Source: Candidatus Mnemosynella biddleae (GTDB taxonomy: Archaea; Halobacteriota; Archaeoglobi; Mnemosynellales; Mnemosynellaceae). Taken from it: a DNA stretch of 64,000 bases. The position numbers and the translations under genes are program-made. Location of the stretch: positions 124,001 through 188,000 of the forward strand of contig MTMI02000010.1 in the NCBI GenBank assembly GCA_002011165.2. Reading direction: 5' to 3'. The notes beneath the pieces are model-generated. The model was not told where the DNA came from. It saw nothing but the letters and a program-made list of their open reading frames with translations, and searched no databases. Positions 34,813-42,559 of this stretch are shown here, in pieces (the first letter of the stretch is position 1; each line of letters starts with the position of its first letter).

Positions 34813-34986
34813 TCATCCTACTTTTTCGACATCTCCCTCACGGATGAGCATCTCCGCAAGCTTTGGATCCAGCTCTATGATCGTGCCCCTCTCATGTGCT
34901 TTCCCATCGAGCCCCAGAGTTCCAACTGTGACCCTGACTTTCACTTTCTTTTTCTTCTTCTCATCTCTCTTGACTTCCTCAGCCAT
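34813..34986 (-). CDS. small basic virion-region protein
   Basis: 57 residues: a lysine run (KRDEKKKKKVKVRVTVGTLG) and a beta-rich end (GTIIELDPKLAEMLIREGDV). GGTGA is placed correctly for ATG 34986. It sits between capsid and connector genes; a small capsid-associated or head-tail protein is likely. Confidence 0.55.
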   Translation of the reverse strand: MAEEVKRDEKKKKKVKVRVTVGTLGLDGKAHERGTIIELDPKLAEMLIREGDVEKVG

Positions 34987-35025
34987 CTTGTTCACCAGCC
35001 GTGAACAAAAGATCACGATTCACGA

Positions 35026-35856
35026 TCAGATGTTCGTCAGCTTGCAGATCGCATTCGAGTCATAGACAACTGGAACAAGACACTCGAAAACCTTACCAAC
35101 GACATTCTTGTTTCTGTCGAAATCAGCCTCAACTGTGAGATCCTGTGCAATGATTATCTCGAATTTCCTCTGACTTGGAGTTGCAAGAAGCAGACCAGTA
35201 CCATCTGTGAGATACGGACAGACGATGATGTCTCCTCCGATCATCGCTTTCACTCTTGCAGCCTCATCAACCGATCCTCCGCTTGCTGTGTCAATGGATC
35301 CATAGAGCTCAGAGAATTGAGTTGGATGAAGAAGCAGGTTATATGGTGGATAAATCTTGTCCGCCATTAGTAAAGACATCGCAGCTCTGATCTTTTTGAT
35401 AGCATTTCCGTATGTACCGAAATCGAGTGCTGTGCTCTCAGAATTTCCTGCTGCGTTATAGAGTCCGTTGATTCCAGCTGAAGAGTCTCCGATGATCACG
35501 AGCTGATTCTCTTTGTATGTGACCTGATATGCGGCTGCCTGAGCGGCCTCAGTCTTCAGAGGCAGTCCGAATCTCTCAGCAGATGCGAGATCTCTTCTAT
35601 CGATTCTGAAATCCTTGTGAAGCACTGGAATCTTCACAGATGAGCGAGTGAAGTTCAGAGCATCCTCAGAGCCAGTAACGAACGCATATGTGAGCTCTGC
35701 AGCACTCATCTCAGAAAGTGTGTCAAAGTCATATTGCTGCACCCCAAGACCGAGTGGTCCTCTCACTGCAGCGATCTTCCTTGCGATGTTCTGCTCTCTT
35801 GCGGGAACCACAACGTCCTCTTTAATTTGCTTATACCATTCAGACGGGATTGCCAT
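35026..35856 (-). CDS. major capsid protein, HK97 fold (encapsulin-like)
   Basis: 276 residues, beginning MAIPSEWYKQIKEDVVVPAR. The series RKIAAVRGPLGLGVQQYDFD, RIDRRDLASAERFGLPLKTE AAQAAAYQV, ENQLVIIGDSSAGINGLYNA and YPPYNLLLHP matches encapsulin-like (Linocin_M18) HK97-fold proteins, which also act as capsid proteins in archaeal head-tailed viruses. Neighbours (prohead protease, decoration, connector) make the capsid role secure. GGAGGTG precedes the ATG. Confidence 0.88.
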   Translation of the reverse strand: MAIPSEWYKQIKEDVVVPAREQNIARKIAAVRGPLGLGVQQYDFDTLSEMSAAELTYAFVTGSEDALNFTRSSVKIPVLHKDFRIDRRDLASAERFGLPLKTEAAQAAAYQVTYKENQLVIIGDSSAGINGLYNAAGNSESTALDFGTYGNAIKKIRAAMSLLMADKIYPPYNLLLHPTQFSELYGSIDTASGGSVDEAARVKAMIGGDIIVCPYLTDGTGLLLATPSQRKFEIIIAQDLTVEADFDRNKNVVGKVFECLVPVVYDSNAICKLTNI

Positions 35857-35869
35857 CTTTCACACCTCC

Positions 35870-36385
35870 TTAAATCAGGCTCAAAACGAGAATATCCTGT
35901 GCTCCTCCAGAAGCATCAACACTCTCGAGAGCTTTTGCAACAATTGGAGCATCTCCATAGTGTCCTGTGATGATATCTCCGTTTGCAGCAGTAGATGTCA
36001 CAGATGTTGCTCCAGATGCAATCTGCAGAGTTTCAGCTTTCTTGAGCTCTCCATTTGCAGCTGGAACGAGTAGATCTCCCTTGTTTACAACCTCTCCGCT
36101 TGCGAGTCTCCCAACGATCACAAATTTTCCGCCATACAGAACTGGAGCGAAATCGTTTGCAGAATAAGCTGTATCAACGTCGGATGGTTTATATGGACCT
36201 GCAGCCTGCTCATAACCGAGCCATCCAACTGGCATGTCTGTTGCTCCGCAAACAACAATCTGAGAATCGCTGGATCCTTTCTTCACGAGCCTCCCAGGAT
36301 ACATGTTTGTTGCACTCTCTACCTTGCACTCCTCAACGAGAGGTTCTCCCTGAACAACAATCTTGTTATTTGGTTTTGTCACCAT
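35870..36385 (-). CDS. capsid decoration protein (DUF2190-like)
   Basis: 171 residues, beta-rich: MYPGRLVKKGSSDSQIVVCG, MPVGWLGYEQAAGPYKPSDV, and GEVVNKGDLLVPAANGELKK. The pattern matches DUF2190-type head decoration or fibre proteins, which lie just before the capsid gene as here. Confidence 0.75.
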   Translation of the reverse strand: MVTKPNNKIVVQGEPLVEECKVESATNMYPGRLVKKGSSDSQIVVCGATDMPVGWLGYEQAAGPYKPSDVDTAYSANDFAPVLYGGKFVIVGRLASGEVVNKGDLLVPAANGELKKAETLQIASGATSVTSTAANGDIITGHYGDAPIVAKALESVDASGGAQDILVLSLI

Positions 36386-36399
36386 CTTTCATTCCCTCC

Positions 36400-37704
36400 T
36401 CACGGTTTCCATCTTTTCTCGACCGGATCCCAGTATCCGACCGTGAGACCAGAAGCCTCGAGCGTATCAGTAACGAGCTTTGTCTCAGAGAATTTGTTCA
36501 CAGATGCGGAGAGCTTCGTTTTGATCTTCTCCACTCTCTTCTTCTCTGCCTCAAGCTCTTCAATCGAGGATGCCATGAGCGACGCTCTCTTTACTTCAAC
36601 CTCCTCATCAGCAAGGAGCTCACATGCTCTGAGCGTCTCGATGATCTCATCCACAAGAGCTTCTTTCTTCAGCTCCTCTTTCACAGCCGCTTTGATTGCT
36701 TCAATGTCAATCTCTTCTTTCTTCGCAGCCGCAACCGGAATGATGTCCACGTGAGACTCAGGACTGGTCTCAGTCTCCTGAGCCTCCGCTGCTGCCACTT
36801 CTTCCGTATTTTCTTTTCTTTCCTCTTCCACGTTCATCTCCCCCTTAAATTCGGGAGCTTCTTTCTCGAACTGCTCGTAATGAGCAGCGAGATGATTGTA
36901 AACCGCTTTTCTATCAGAATCAGGAATGTCAACCCCACCTCTCGCACCCATGAGAGCTGCCATGGCTGCAACAACTCCTCTCCAGACGACTACGAGTTTT
37001 CCATCCTCCACATCATGATGTGGAAGCTTGTAGGATCCAAAATTCTCTGGATCTGAAGCATCATACCAAGCAAAAGCCTCACGGTATTTCTTCCAGTTGA
37101 TCTTCTCCTTGTCTCCAGATCCATCAGAACTTGCCCACTTTCTGATTCTCCTCACCGCTGCGTCAGCATCCCATGAAGTCTTCTTCGAGAGTGGGGTCGT
37201 GTGTTTTGGAACAGCTCCAGCTTCAATCACCTGATACTCCCCCCTCCAGATTCTTCCGAGAGATTCAGCAGAAGCTATATCAAAACGAGCCTCCTCATAA
37301 GCCGGATTTCTCACAAGAGTGACTGAATGGATCCTGACGCTCCTTGCGAAGCCATCCTCCCCAATCTCACCGTTGCCGTAGAGGCTCCACGTTCTTGACC
37401 ACGTTCCGTCCCTGATCTTCCTGATTGCTTCTCTATCCGTGATATATCCGACAGCTTTGATCTCGTCTCCCTCTCTGTATGCATCAACGAAGAACCCAAT
37501 TTCTGAGAAGCGATCTCCGGTTCTGTCGCATACATGTTCAGAAGCTCCGGGAGGAACATTGCAAATACGAATAACTGCATTTCTCAGAGAAGAGAGAACA
37601 TTTGGCACTTCCTCCTCCGGAATTGCCCATCCGTTTTTATTAAGCTTCCCAACTGTGAGAACAGTTCCAACTATCTTCAGAGCATGCTCTGGAATCTCCC
37701 GCAT
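36400..37704 (-). CDS. prohead protease with scaffold-like C-terminus
   Basis: 434 residues in three parts. Residues about 1-165 resemble HK97/DUF2213-type prohead proteases (SEIGFFVDAYREGDEIKAVG, IHSVTLVRNPAYEEARFD). Residues about 170-275 are the phage-associated module DADAAVRRIRKWASSDGSG, NFGSYKLPHHDVEDGKLVVV and GARGGVDIPDSDRKAVYNHL. The remainder is a charged helical region suited to a scaffold. A promoter copy lies about 26 bases before the ATG, so the mRNA is leaderless; no Shine-Dalgarno is present. Confidence 0.82.
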   Translation of the reverse strand: MREIPEHALKIVGTVLTVGKLNKNGWAIPEEEVPNVLSSLRNAVIRICNVPPGASEHVCDRTGDRFSEIGFFVDAYREGDEIKAVGYITDREAIRKIRDGTWSRTWSLYGNGEIGEDGFARSVRIHSVTLVRNPAYEEARFDIASAESLGRIWRGEYQVIEAGAVPKHTTPLSKKTSWDADAAVRRIRKWASSDGSGDKEKINWKKYREAFAWYDASDPENFGSYKLPHHDVEDGKLVVVWRGVVAAMAALMGARGGVDIPDSDRKAVYNHLAAHYEQFEKEAPEFKGEMNVEEERKENTEEVAAAEAQETETSPESHVDIIPVAAAKKEEIDIEAIKAAVKEELKKEALVDEIIETLRACELLADEEVEVKRASLMASSIEELEAEKKRVEKIKTKLSASVNKFSETKLVTDTLEASGLTVGYWDPVEKRWKP

Positions 37705-37729
37705 TAAGAATATATGTGTTTTCTTCTAT

Positions 37730-37746
37730 TATTTAATACCGAAAAA
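37730..37746 (-). promoter_or_regulatory. virus-specific promoter copy 3 (head genes)
   Basis: Exact copy of TTTTTCGGTATTAAATA. The ATG at 37704 is about 26 bases downstream, the spacing for a leaderless start. The palindrome TAATTCGAATTA (37750-37761) sits directly upstream of the BRE and recurs at the terminase promoter. Confidence 0.82.
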
Positions 37747-37758
37747 GAGTAATTCGAA

Positions 37759-37923
37759 TTATTCGGATTTTAGAAGCTCTGGAAAGTATTTTTTGAGGAG
37801 TTTGAGTTTATTGCTTGAAAGATTTGATATTGAGATCTCTTTATTCTCAATTTTAGAACGTAAAGTTAAGGCTTCGATTTGTTCAAAGAACTCTGTATCA
37901 TCCTCAAATGGTATTTCACTCAT
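37759..37923 (-). CDS. 54-residue acidic helical protein coupled to MuF-JAMM
   Basis: A small gene encoding MSEIPFEDDTEFFEQIEALT and further helices to a KSE terminus. Its ATG overlaps the stop of the MuF-JAMM gene, so it is translationally coupled. Its stop lies just upstream of promoter copy 3. By analogy with MuF-toxin loci it could be a partner or immunity protein, which is inference. Confidence 0.6.
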   Translation of the reverse strand: MSEIPFEDDTEFFEQIEALTLRSKIENKEISISNLSSNKLKLLKKYFPELLKSE

Positions 37924-39293
37924 TTTATTAACACCTCTTCGAATTTCAGATTCAAATTGTATTTTTTGTTAAGATCTTTTAAAGCTTTCCTGTATCCAAT
38001 TTCATGTGCTTCGAGTAGTTCCATTCCTGATTTTTCAAGTTCCCGAGCATAATTAAACGCTAAATCAACGTATTCTTTTTTAATCGCTGAAAAATTTGCG
38101 ATCCAGTTGAGATCTTCAAGTAAAGGAGTGTCTTTCGTTCTCTCAATTATGAAAATCTTTTTCCGTGTAACTATTTTTGTCTTAGTCTGATTCTCTCTGA
38201 AGAGAAATGCGAAAATATCCTCAAAACTTGGTGCACATACATCATTGGGATGTGTATGATAACCCTCGTATTTTATTCCAGCTTCTTCAAGTTTTGAAGC
38301 AACATTCCATATATTTACAGATCTTCTACCTCCACGTATTCTGAAAATTTCCCCTCTCTCTGTTACAATTGCTGCAAACTCTCTGTTAGTTCTCTCACTC
38401 TTCTCCCATAACTCCTCTGCGATGATCTTATCCCTGTTCCTCTCGCTGAGATCTTTAAGAGATGTCTTCACCGTTTTCTTTGCTCTTTTCTTCACCTCTC
38501 TCCCGAGGATCCTCTCAAATTTCTTACCCTCATCTGCAAACTCTGTTCTGAATCTTGCCACTTGCTTCATCAACTTTATTGGAAGCTTCGCTGCCGATTT
38601 CTTTCTCCCAAAATACGGAACTAAACGAGATCGACAGTTGAAATGCAGAGGAGGTTTCAAGATGCTTGGATCCGAAATTTCCCAGACTGATCCATGCATT
38701 CGTCTGCAGATTTCAGATGTTCTTTTATCGAGAGCAGCAATATATTCAACTTTTTTCACTACTCCTGAGAAGCTGTAAGCCTCGAGATGGCCCTGATTGT
38801 AAACCTCATTTGTGATTGTCCTTGCGAGTCTTGTCGCTCTATGTCTTTCAACTTCCCATATTATCTGCACTCGTCTTGAGAGCTCTTCAATGCTCTCTCC
38901 TTTCAGATATCCATCTGTTAGCGAGTCCTTGAGCTTTCGTTTGATGTCATCTGAAATGTAAGACATGTGTTCGAGTGTGCGTCTTGTGAGGGTGTGGATG
39001 GGATAATCACTCGGAATCTCTGCTGCGGAGATCTCCGCTTTCAGTTTCCCCCGTCTCTTCAGATATTCGAGAGCTTGCTGAAAAGAGAGAGTGTAAATCT
39101 CTTTGATGAGTTTGAAGATCTTCTGGTATGTGAGAGGTCTATCAATCTCGCTGAAGTGATACTCAACGACATCAAAGATGTTTTCGTGCTCTGGAAAATC
39201 TCTGCGGATCCTTGCAACTATCTCATCAAAAATACCCTCGATTGTGCGGATTGCTTTGATCTCCCTGATCCTCACCGCTCTTTCATCCACCAT
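37920..39293 (-). CDS. MuF-type head morphogenesis protein fused to a JAMM/MPN metalloprotease-like domain
   Basis: 457 residues. Residues about 150-225 are the MuF minor capsid core: RLARTITNEVYNQGHLEAYS, ALDKRTSEICRRMHGSVWEI and PPLHFNCRSRLVPY. Residues about 305-400 carry a full JAMM motif: a glutamate (E312, in VTERGEIF) and H346-T-H348-P, six residues, S356-x-x-D359 in GYHTHPNDVCAPSFEDIFAF. MuF proteins ride in virions and can carry effector domains. The JAMM domain could act in head assembly or on a host protein after entry. All catalytic positions are present. Confidence 0.85.
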   Translation of the reverse strand: MVDERAVRIREIKAIRTIEGIFDEIVARIRRDFPEHENIFDVVEYHFSEIDRPLTYQKIFKLIKEIYTLSFQQALEYLKRRGKLKAEISAAEIPSDYPIHTLTRRTLEHMSYISDDIKRKLKDSLTDGYLKGESIEELSRRVQIIWEVERHRATRLARTITNEVYNQGHLEAYSFSGVVKKVEYIAALDKRTSEICRRMHGSVWEISDPSILKPPLHFNCRSRLVPYFGRKKSAAKLPIKLMKQVARFRTEFADEGKKFERILGREVKKRAKKTVKTSLKDLSERNRDKIIAEELWEKSERTNREFAAIVTERGEIFRIRGGRRSVNIWNVASKLEEAGIKYEGYHTHPNDVCAPSFEDIFAFLFRENQTKTKIVTRKKIFIIERTKDTPLLEDLNWIANFSAIKKEYVDLAFNYARELEKSGMELLEAHEIGYRKALKDLNKKYNLNLKFEEVLIK

Positions 39294-39296
39294 CGC

Positions 39297-40682
39297 TTAT
39301 CCCAGCTTTGGAATCTCAGGAGGAAAACCTGCTCTCACTCTTACTTCTTCCAGAGTGATGATTCCGTTCACGTAGAGTTCTGAGAGATCTCTCAGTGAAT
39401 ACTCCGGTTCTGCAAGAGGATCGAATCTGATTTTGATTGGAGTTTCAACACCCATGAGCTTCAGCTGATGCCCTATAATCTCTTTTTCCATTGTTCTGCG
39501 TATCTGACGCTGAAGCGATTGTAGAATTCTGAGGTTTCTTTCTTCAGTAACATATGCTGAAGCGTATGTGCTTCCCTTTGTTCTTCCTGAAGCCGGCTCA
39601 GTCTGAAGCAGACCGATTGCGATGTATTTGTCGATCATATCAACGATTTCAGTGACATCCACAGAAGTTTCAGTAGTAAGGGGTTTGATGTCAAATCCTG
39701 TTCCGATGATGTCCTGATTTTCCTCAAGCTGTGCTTGATCCTCAGCCGCTTTCTGGATGATCTCATATACTTCCTTGTATCTCTTCTCTTTCAGGAGGTC
39801 CTCGAGTGAATAGTAGTTGATGAACAGACGAGCGTAGCCATAGCGACGCATCATTCTCGCAAAAGAATCCAGAAGATCCCACTTCATTTTGATGAGGAGC
39901 TCAACGCTTTTTAGAATTGGTTTTCCGTAGATCCCGTAGGTCATCCTCCCGAGGATGTCTTCTTCGAATCTTCCACGATACATGAATCTGAAGAGAGCAA
40001 CCTCATCTCTCTCGTATTTTATGAGGTCGTTCTGAGAGCTCTCATTCACGCAGATTGTTTCAATTGATCCCTTGAGAACGAATGGAGGACGATCTCCGGG
40101 TTTAACTCCCTCTGGAAGAAGAGTCACGCTCCTCATGGGGAGAAATTCGAGAGCCTCGATGGATCCACGATCGATGAACTTGTAAACTGGAACCGTTCCA
40201 TCACGCAGGAGGAGCTGAGCGATATGTACGATGGCCTCATCGAGGTTCAGCTCTGCAGCCCACTCATCAATTTCCTCTTTTACTCTTCTGTCTTCAGCTG
40301 TGATCTCATCTTCTGGTTTGTCGATGTATGTTTCGAATCCCTTAGCAAGTAAGAGGGCGGTTGAGAGGATGCTCATCGAAACAGTAGAGTCGATGTTTTC
40401 GAGCTGCTCAAAGTAGGCATAACGGTTGGATACATCAATCTGTTTATCTCCGAACCACACGTAATTCTTGTTTGAGAATATCCTGCTCCGTGGAACTCCT
40501 GAAATGGCTGCGAAGACTTCAGAACGAGCATTCGCAAGATAACGAGAAACCGCATTTGATGAGACATCATATCCGTCATCTTTCAGAATTGCAGCAATCT
40601 CATGAGGAGATTTTCCAGAAGCAGCGAGTTCTTGAACTCTTTCTCCTATCCCAAGTTGTTCAACTTTTAACGGTCTTGACAT
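39297..40682 (-). CDS. portal protein
   Basis: 461 residues. The first 60 resemble a terminase-small-like HTH (ELAASGKSPHEIAAILKDDG); then the portal body: LLLAKGFETYIDKPEDEITA, QLLLRDGTVPVYKFIDRGSI, FRFMYRGRFEEDILGRMTYG and LKSVELLIKMKWDLLDSFAR. Adjacent to MuF, as is usual. Promoter copy 4 is 24 bases before ATG with no Shine-Dalgarno, so the mRNA is leaderless. An HTH on a portal protein is unusual. Confidence 0.8.
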   Translation of the reverse strand: MSRPLKVEQLGIGERVQELAASGKSPHEIAAILKDDGYDVSSNAVSRYLANARSEVFAAISGVPRSRIFSNKNYVWFGDKQIDVSNRYAYFEQLENIDSTVSMSILSTALLLAKGFETYIDKPEDEITAEDRRVKEEIDEWAAELNLDEAIVHIAQLLLRDGTVPVYKFIDRGSIEALEFLPMRSVTLLPEGVKPGDRPPFVLKGSIETICVNESSQNDLIKYERDEVALFRFMYRGRFEEDILGRMTYGIYGKPILKSVELLIKMKWDLLDSFARMMRRYGYARLFINYYSLEDLLKEKRYKEVYEIIQKAAEDQAQLEENQDIIGTGFDIKPLTTETSVDVTEIVDMIDKYIAIGLLQTEPASGRTKGSTYASAYVTEERNLRILQSLQRQIRRTMEKEIIGHQLKLMGVETPIKIRFDPLAEPEYSLRDLSELYVNGIITLEEVRVRAGFPPEIPKLG

Positions 40683-40705
40683 GTATTATTATGTCGTTAT
40701 CCTCA

Positions 40706-40722
40706 TATATAATGCCGAAAAA
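40706..40722 (-). promoter_or_regulatory. virus-specific promoter copy 4 (portal operon)
   Basis: TTTTTCGGCATTATATA on the minus strand, differing from the 17-mer at two positions. The portal ATG at 40682 lies 24 bases downstream of the TATA-like part. Confidence 0.75.
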
Positions 40723-40814
40723 CCGTTCTGATTTCCACACCCACCGTGTAATATTCCAAAATCAGTGTAAAGAGCAGAACATTTATTATCATGCTAAAAG
40801 ATGGATATTTATAG

Positions 40815-41021
40815 GTGAGAGCTGTGAGGGATAGTCCTGCGGGGGTTATCGCTGGAGTTCTGTTGATTCTATTTACAGCGATTATACTTGCAATGATTTT
40901 TAATTCCCCTGCAGCTGTAACAGTTCCACCTGAATTCAAATCTAATCTCTGGACAATCTTCCTCATTACCATGGTTATTATAGGGATTGGTGCAACTCTT
41001 GCATCTCGTAAATCAATTTAA
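40815..41021 (+). CDS. small two-helix membrane protein
   Basis: 68 residues: basic start MRAVRDSPAG, then two membrane helices (VIAGVLLILFTAIILAMIF and LWTIFLITMVIIGIGATLA). It is one of few plus-strand genes in the structural half and starts at GTG. ATATTTATA lies just upstream of the start, and ATTTATTA about 35 bases upstream. A holin, superinfection-exclusion or membrane-anchoring role is possible. Confidence 0.5.
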   Translation: MRAVRDSPAGVIAGVLLILFTAIILAMIFNSPAAVTVPPEFKSNLWTIFLITMVIIGIGATLASRKSI

Positions 41022-41040
41022 TTTTTTAAATAGTAAGTGT

Positions 41041-41063
41041 ATTCGAACCGAGGTCTCTGAGTA
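41041..41063 (-). pseudogene. fragment resembling the 3' half of the viral tRNA-Gln
   Basis: ATTCGAACCGAGGTCTCTGA matches the T-loop, T-stem, variable loop and 3' anticodon stem of the tRNA-Gln at about 42573-42595, with only a few differences in 23 bases. It lacks acceptor and D arms. It lies next to CTACATAATACCAAAAAC (41065-41082), a weak match to the viral promoter. Confidence 0.4.
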
Positions 41064-41084
41064 CCTACATAATACCAAAAACTG

Positions 41085-41525
41085 TTAGATCTTGATAGTA
41101 AATGAAAATGTAACCCCAGTTAAACCAATAGAGACTGTTATAGACTCTACTCCGAAGTGTCTGGCAGTTTGTTTAGCCTCTTCTACAATTTCATTTAATT
41201 TATCTCTCAACTTCCCTCTAAGAAAAAACCCGACATATTCGGATAAGTCTATTTTTCTGATCCCATGTCGTATTAGAGTTCCCCAGAATCTTTTCCAAAT
41301 TTTATCAGTAATTTTTCTCTGTGTTAGTGAATATACAGCTGAGACGTAATTCAGGTAATCTGCTAATTCCATAACATTTTCACTCATTTTTAATTTAGAC
41401 GCTGTACATTCGAGCTCTGTGAATGTTCTCTCAGTCTCTTTATTGATTATTCTTTCGAGCTCATATCTGTAATCCTCTCCAACTATTCTCTCTATTTCCC
41501 CGAAAATACAAGAATTGAACTTCAT
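41085..41525 (-). CDS. hypothetical viral protein
   Basis: 146 residues, mostly helical (YELERIINKETERTFTELEC, FFLRGKLRDKLNEIVEEAKQ) with a hydrophobic end (SITVSIGLTGVTFSFTIKI). TTTATAA about 25 bases upstream of ATG 41525 indicates a leaderless promoter of its own. No recognised family. Confidence 0.55.
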   Translation of the reverse strand: MKFNSCIFGEIERIVGEDYRYELERIINKETERTFTELECTASKLKMSENVMELADYLNYVSAVYSLTQRKITDKIWKRFWGTLIRHGIRKIDLSEYVGFFLRGKLRDKLNEIVEEAKQTARHFGVESITVSIGLTGVTFSFTIKI

Positions 41526-41626
41526 AAATAATGGTTGGATGGAAAATTATAAATTTTTGGCTCTCCACGCCTATCTTTTCGTCAATCTTATATAAATATC
41601 CAGAAAAATATTGCATCGTGGACCCA

Positions 41627-42244
41627 TTATACAGCATACTCCTCGGATTTCTCGGGTGGTTGTAGGATTATTTTGGAAACTTTTGACTGCTCTGGACCTG
41701 TTTTTTTTACATCTTCAATGCAGTCGAGAAAAATCTCAGTTTGAATCTTTACCCTCGTTTCTGGATCCAGAGGCTCATCATCAAGTCTTGGCCTCCCGTA
41801 TTTCACGCAGAGAACTGATGGAATATCGATATTGCAGTTTTCACACCATAGGAAAAAGTTGTATTCACTCCAATGAAGTCGCTCGTCTGCTCCACAAATC
41901 GGACATGCATAACCGAGTTCCCATGGCTCGTAAAGTGCTGTACCGTAAGGACGTCTCCCGCAGAGCTCTTCAGCTCTCGGATTTTCACTCACTTCGAGCT
42001 CTTTTTCAATTAGATTCATAATTGTTTCTTTTGCGTTGATAATATCAAAATCAATCTCCTCGTGTATCCTCATGAACCTCGCAATTTCACGAGCAACTAC
42101 CGTATCAACCGAGATGACACCATCAAAGTTCATGATGAGTTCATCCCCATCTTTGAGTTCTTCGAGAGTTTTTAAAATAGCATCAACATGCTTTTTCATG
42201 ATGTGCTTCCCGAACGCATTTTTTAGGATCCAGACCACTCTCAT
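41627..42244 (-). CDS. STAS-like (DUF4325) protein with C-terminal zinc ribbon
   Basis: 205 residues. The first 90 resemble DUF4325/STAS-like alternation (KDGDELIMNFDGVISVDTVV AREIARFM). A zinc ribbon follows (YACPICGADERLHWSEYNFF LWCENC). A second DUF4325 protein is at 47778. GGAGGATT precedes the ATG. The gene lies directly downstream of the tRNA cluster and may be co-transcribed with it. Function unknown; DUF4325 is linked to signalling. Confidence 0.65.
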   Translation of the reverse strand: MRVVWILKNAFGKHIMKKHVDAILKTLEELKDGDELIMNFDGVISVDTVVAREIARFMRIHEEIDFDIINAKETIMNLIEKELEVSENPRAEELCGRRPYGTALYEPWELGYACPICGADERLHWSEYNFFLWCENCNIDIPSVLCVKYGRPRLDDEPLDPETRVKIQTEIFLDCIEDVKKTGPEQSKVSKIILQPPEKSEEYAV

Positions 42245-42277
42245 TTTTTCTTAATCCTCCTCGAGTATTTTTGAAAT

Positions 42278-42324
42278 AGCTGGGTGCAGAGTTCTTATGC
42301 AGAGAGGTCTTATTGCACCCAGCT
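42278..42324 (-). terminator. strong hairpin 3' of the RNA cluster
   Basis: Perfect 11-bp inverted repeat AGCTGGGTGCA (42278-42288) / TGCACCCAGCT (42314-42324) with a 25-base loop. It ends the structured-RNA cluster and precedes the DUF4325 gene by 33 bases. It could be a processing or transcription-ending structure or the leader of that gene. Confidence 0.5.
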
Positions 42325-42328
42325 TAAT

Positions 42329-42397
42329 CGGGTGACCCCGCTTACTCCTCCCCCACTCTTACGGAGCTGTCATCGTTTCAGCGGGACTTACCACCCG
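42329..42397 (-). ncRNA. structured RNA candidate next to tRNA-Thr
   Basis: On the minus strand a 69-nt segment folds into nested helices: CGGGTG/CACCCG at the ends, CCCGCT/AGCGGG inside, and CTCC/GGAG at the tip. It starts four bases after the tRNA-Thr 3' end. CTGA and GATGA occur close together (CGCTGAAACGATGAC), as in box C/D-type kink-turns, but the full box set is not present. No T-loop, so not a tRNA. Identity unknown. Confidence 0.45.
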
Positions 42398-42400
42398 AAA

Positions 42401-42475
42401 GCCGGTGGTCGGATTTGAACCGACGATCTGGGGATTACAAATCCCCCGCATTCAACCAGACTATGCTACACCGGC
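42401..42475 (-). tRNA. virus-encoded tRNA-Thr (UGU)
   Basis: 75-nt cloverleaf: acceptor GCCGGTG/CACCGGC, D arm GCAT/ATGC, anticodon loop TTTGTAA (anticodon UGU), T arm GTCGG/CCGAC with TTCAAAT. CCA not encoded. It lies in the provirus between the tRNA-Gln and a structured RNA. Confidence 0.93.
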
Positions 42476-42485
42476 TAAGGGATTG

Positions 42486-42559
42486 GCGTGCCCCGACCTC
42501 CACCCTCCTTCATCGATACCTCGGGACCGCCTCACCACGGCACGCTCCGATGCATCGGA
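42486..42559 (-). ncRNA. second structured RNA candidate between the two tRNAs
   Basis: The ends GCGTGCC/GGCACGC (42539-42545 with 42486-42492) form a perfect 7-bp acceptor-like stem, with an internal CCGA/TCGG helix, giving a 60-nt folded RNA. It is preceded by a perfect 14-bp palindrome TCCGATGCATCGGA (42546-42559) abutting the tRNA-Gln 3' end. It lacks an anticodon arm and a T-loop, so it is not a normal tRNA; it might be a decayed tRNA or a new small RNA. Confidence 0.4.

Noticed and set aside
36055-37056. 333-codon plus-strand ORF opposite decoration and protease genes
   Set aside because: It has low-complexity Leu/Arg/Ser composition typical of antisense frames, and the minus-strand genes are clearly coding.
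42486-42545. A third viral tRNA
   Set aside because: The 7-bp end stem fits, but there is no anticodon arm, no T-loop and only 60 nt.
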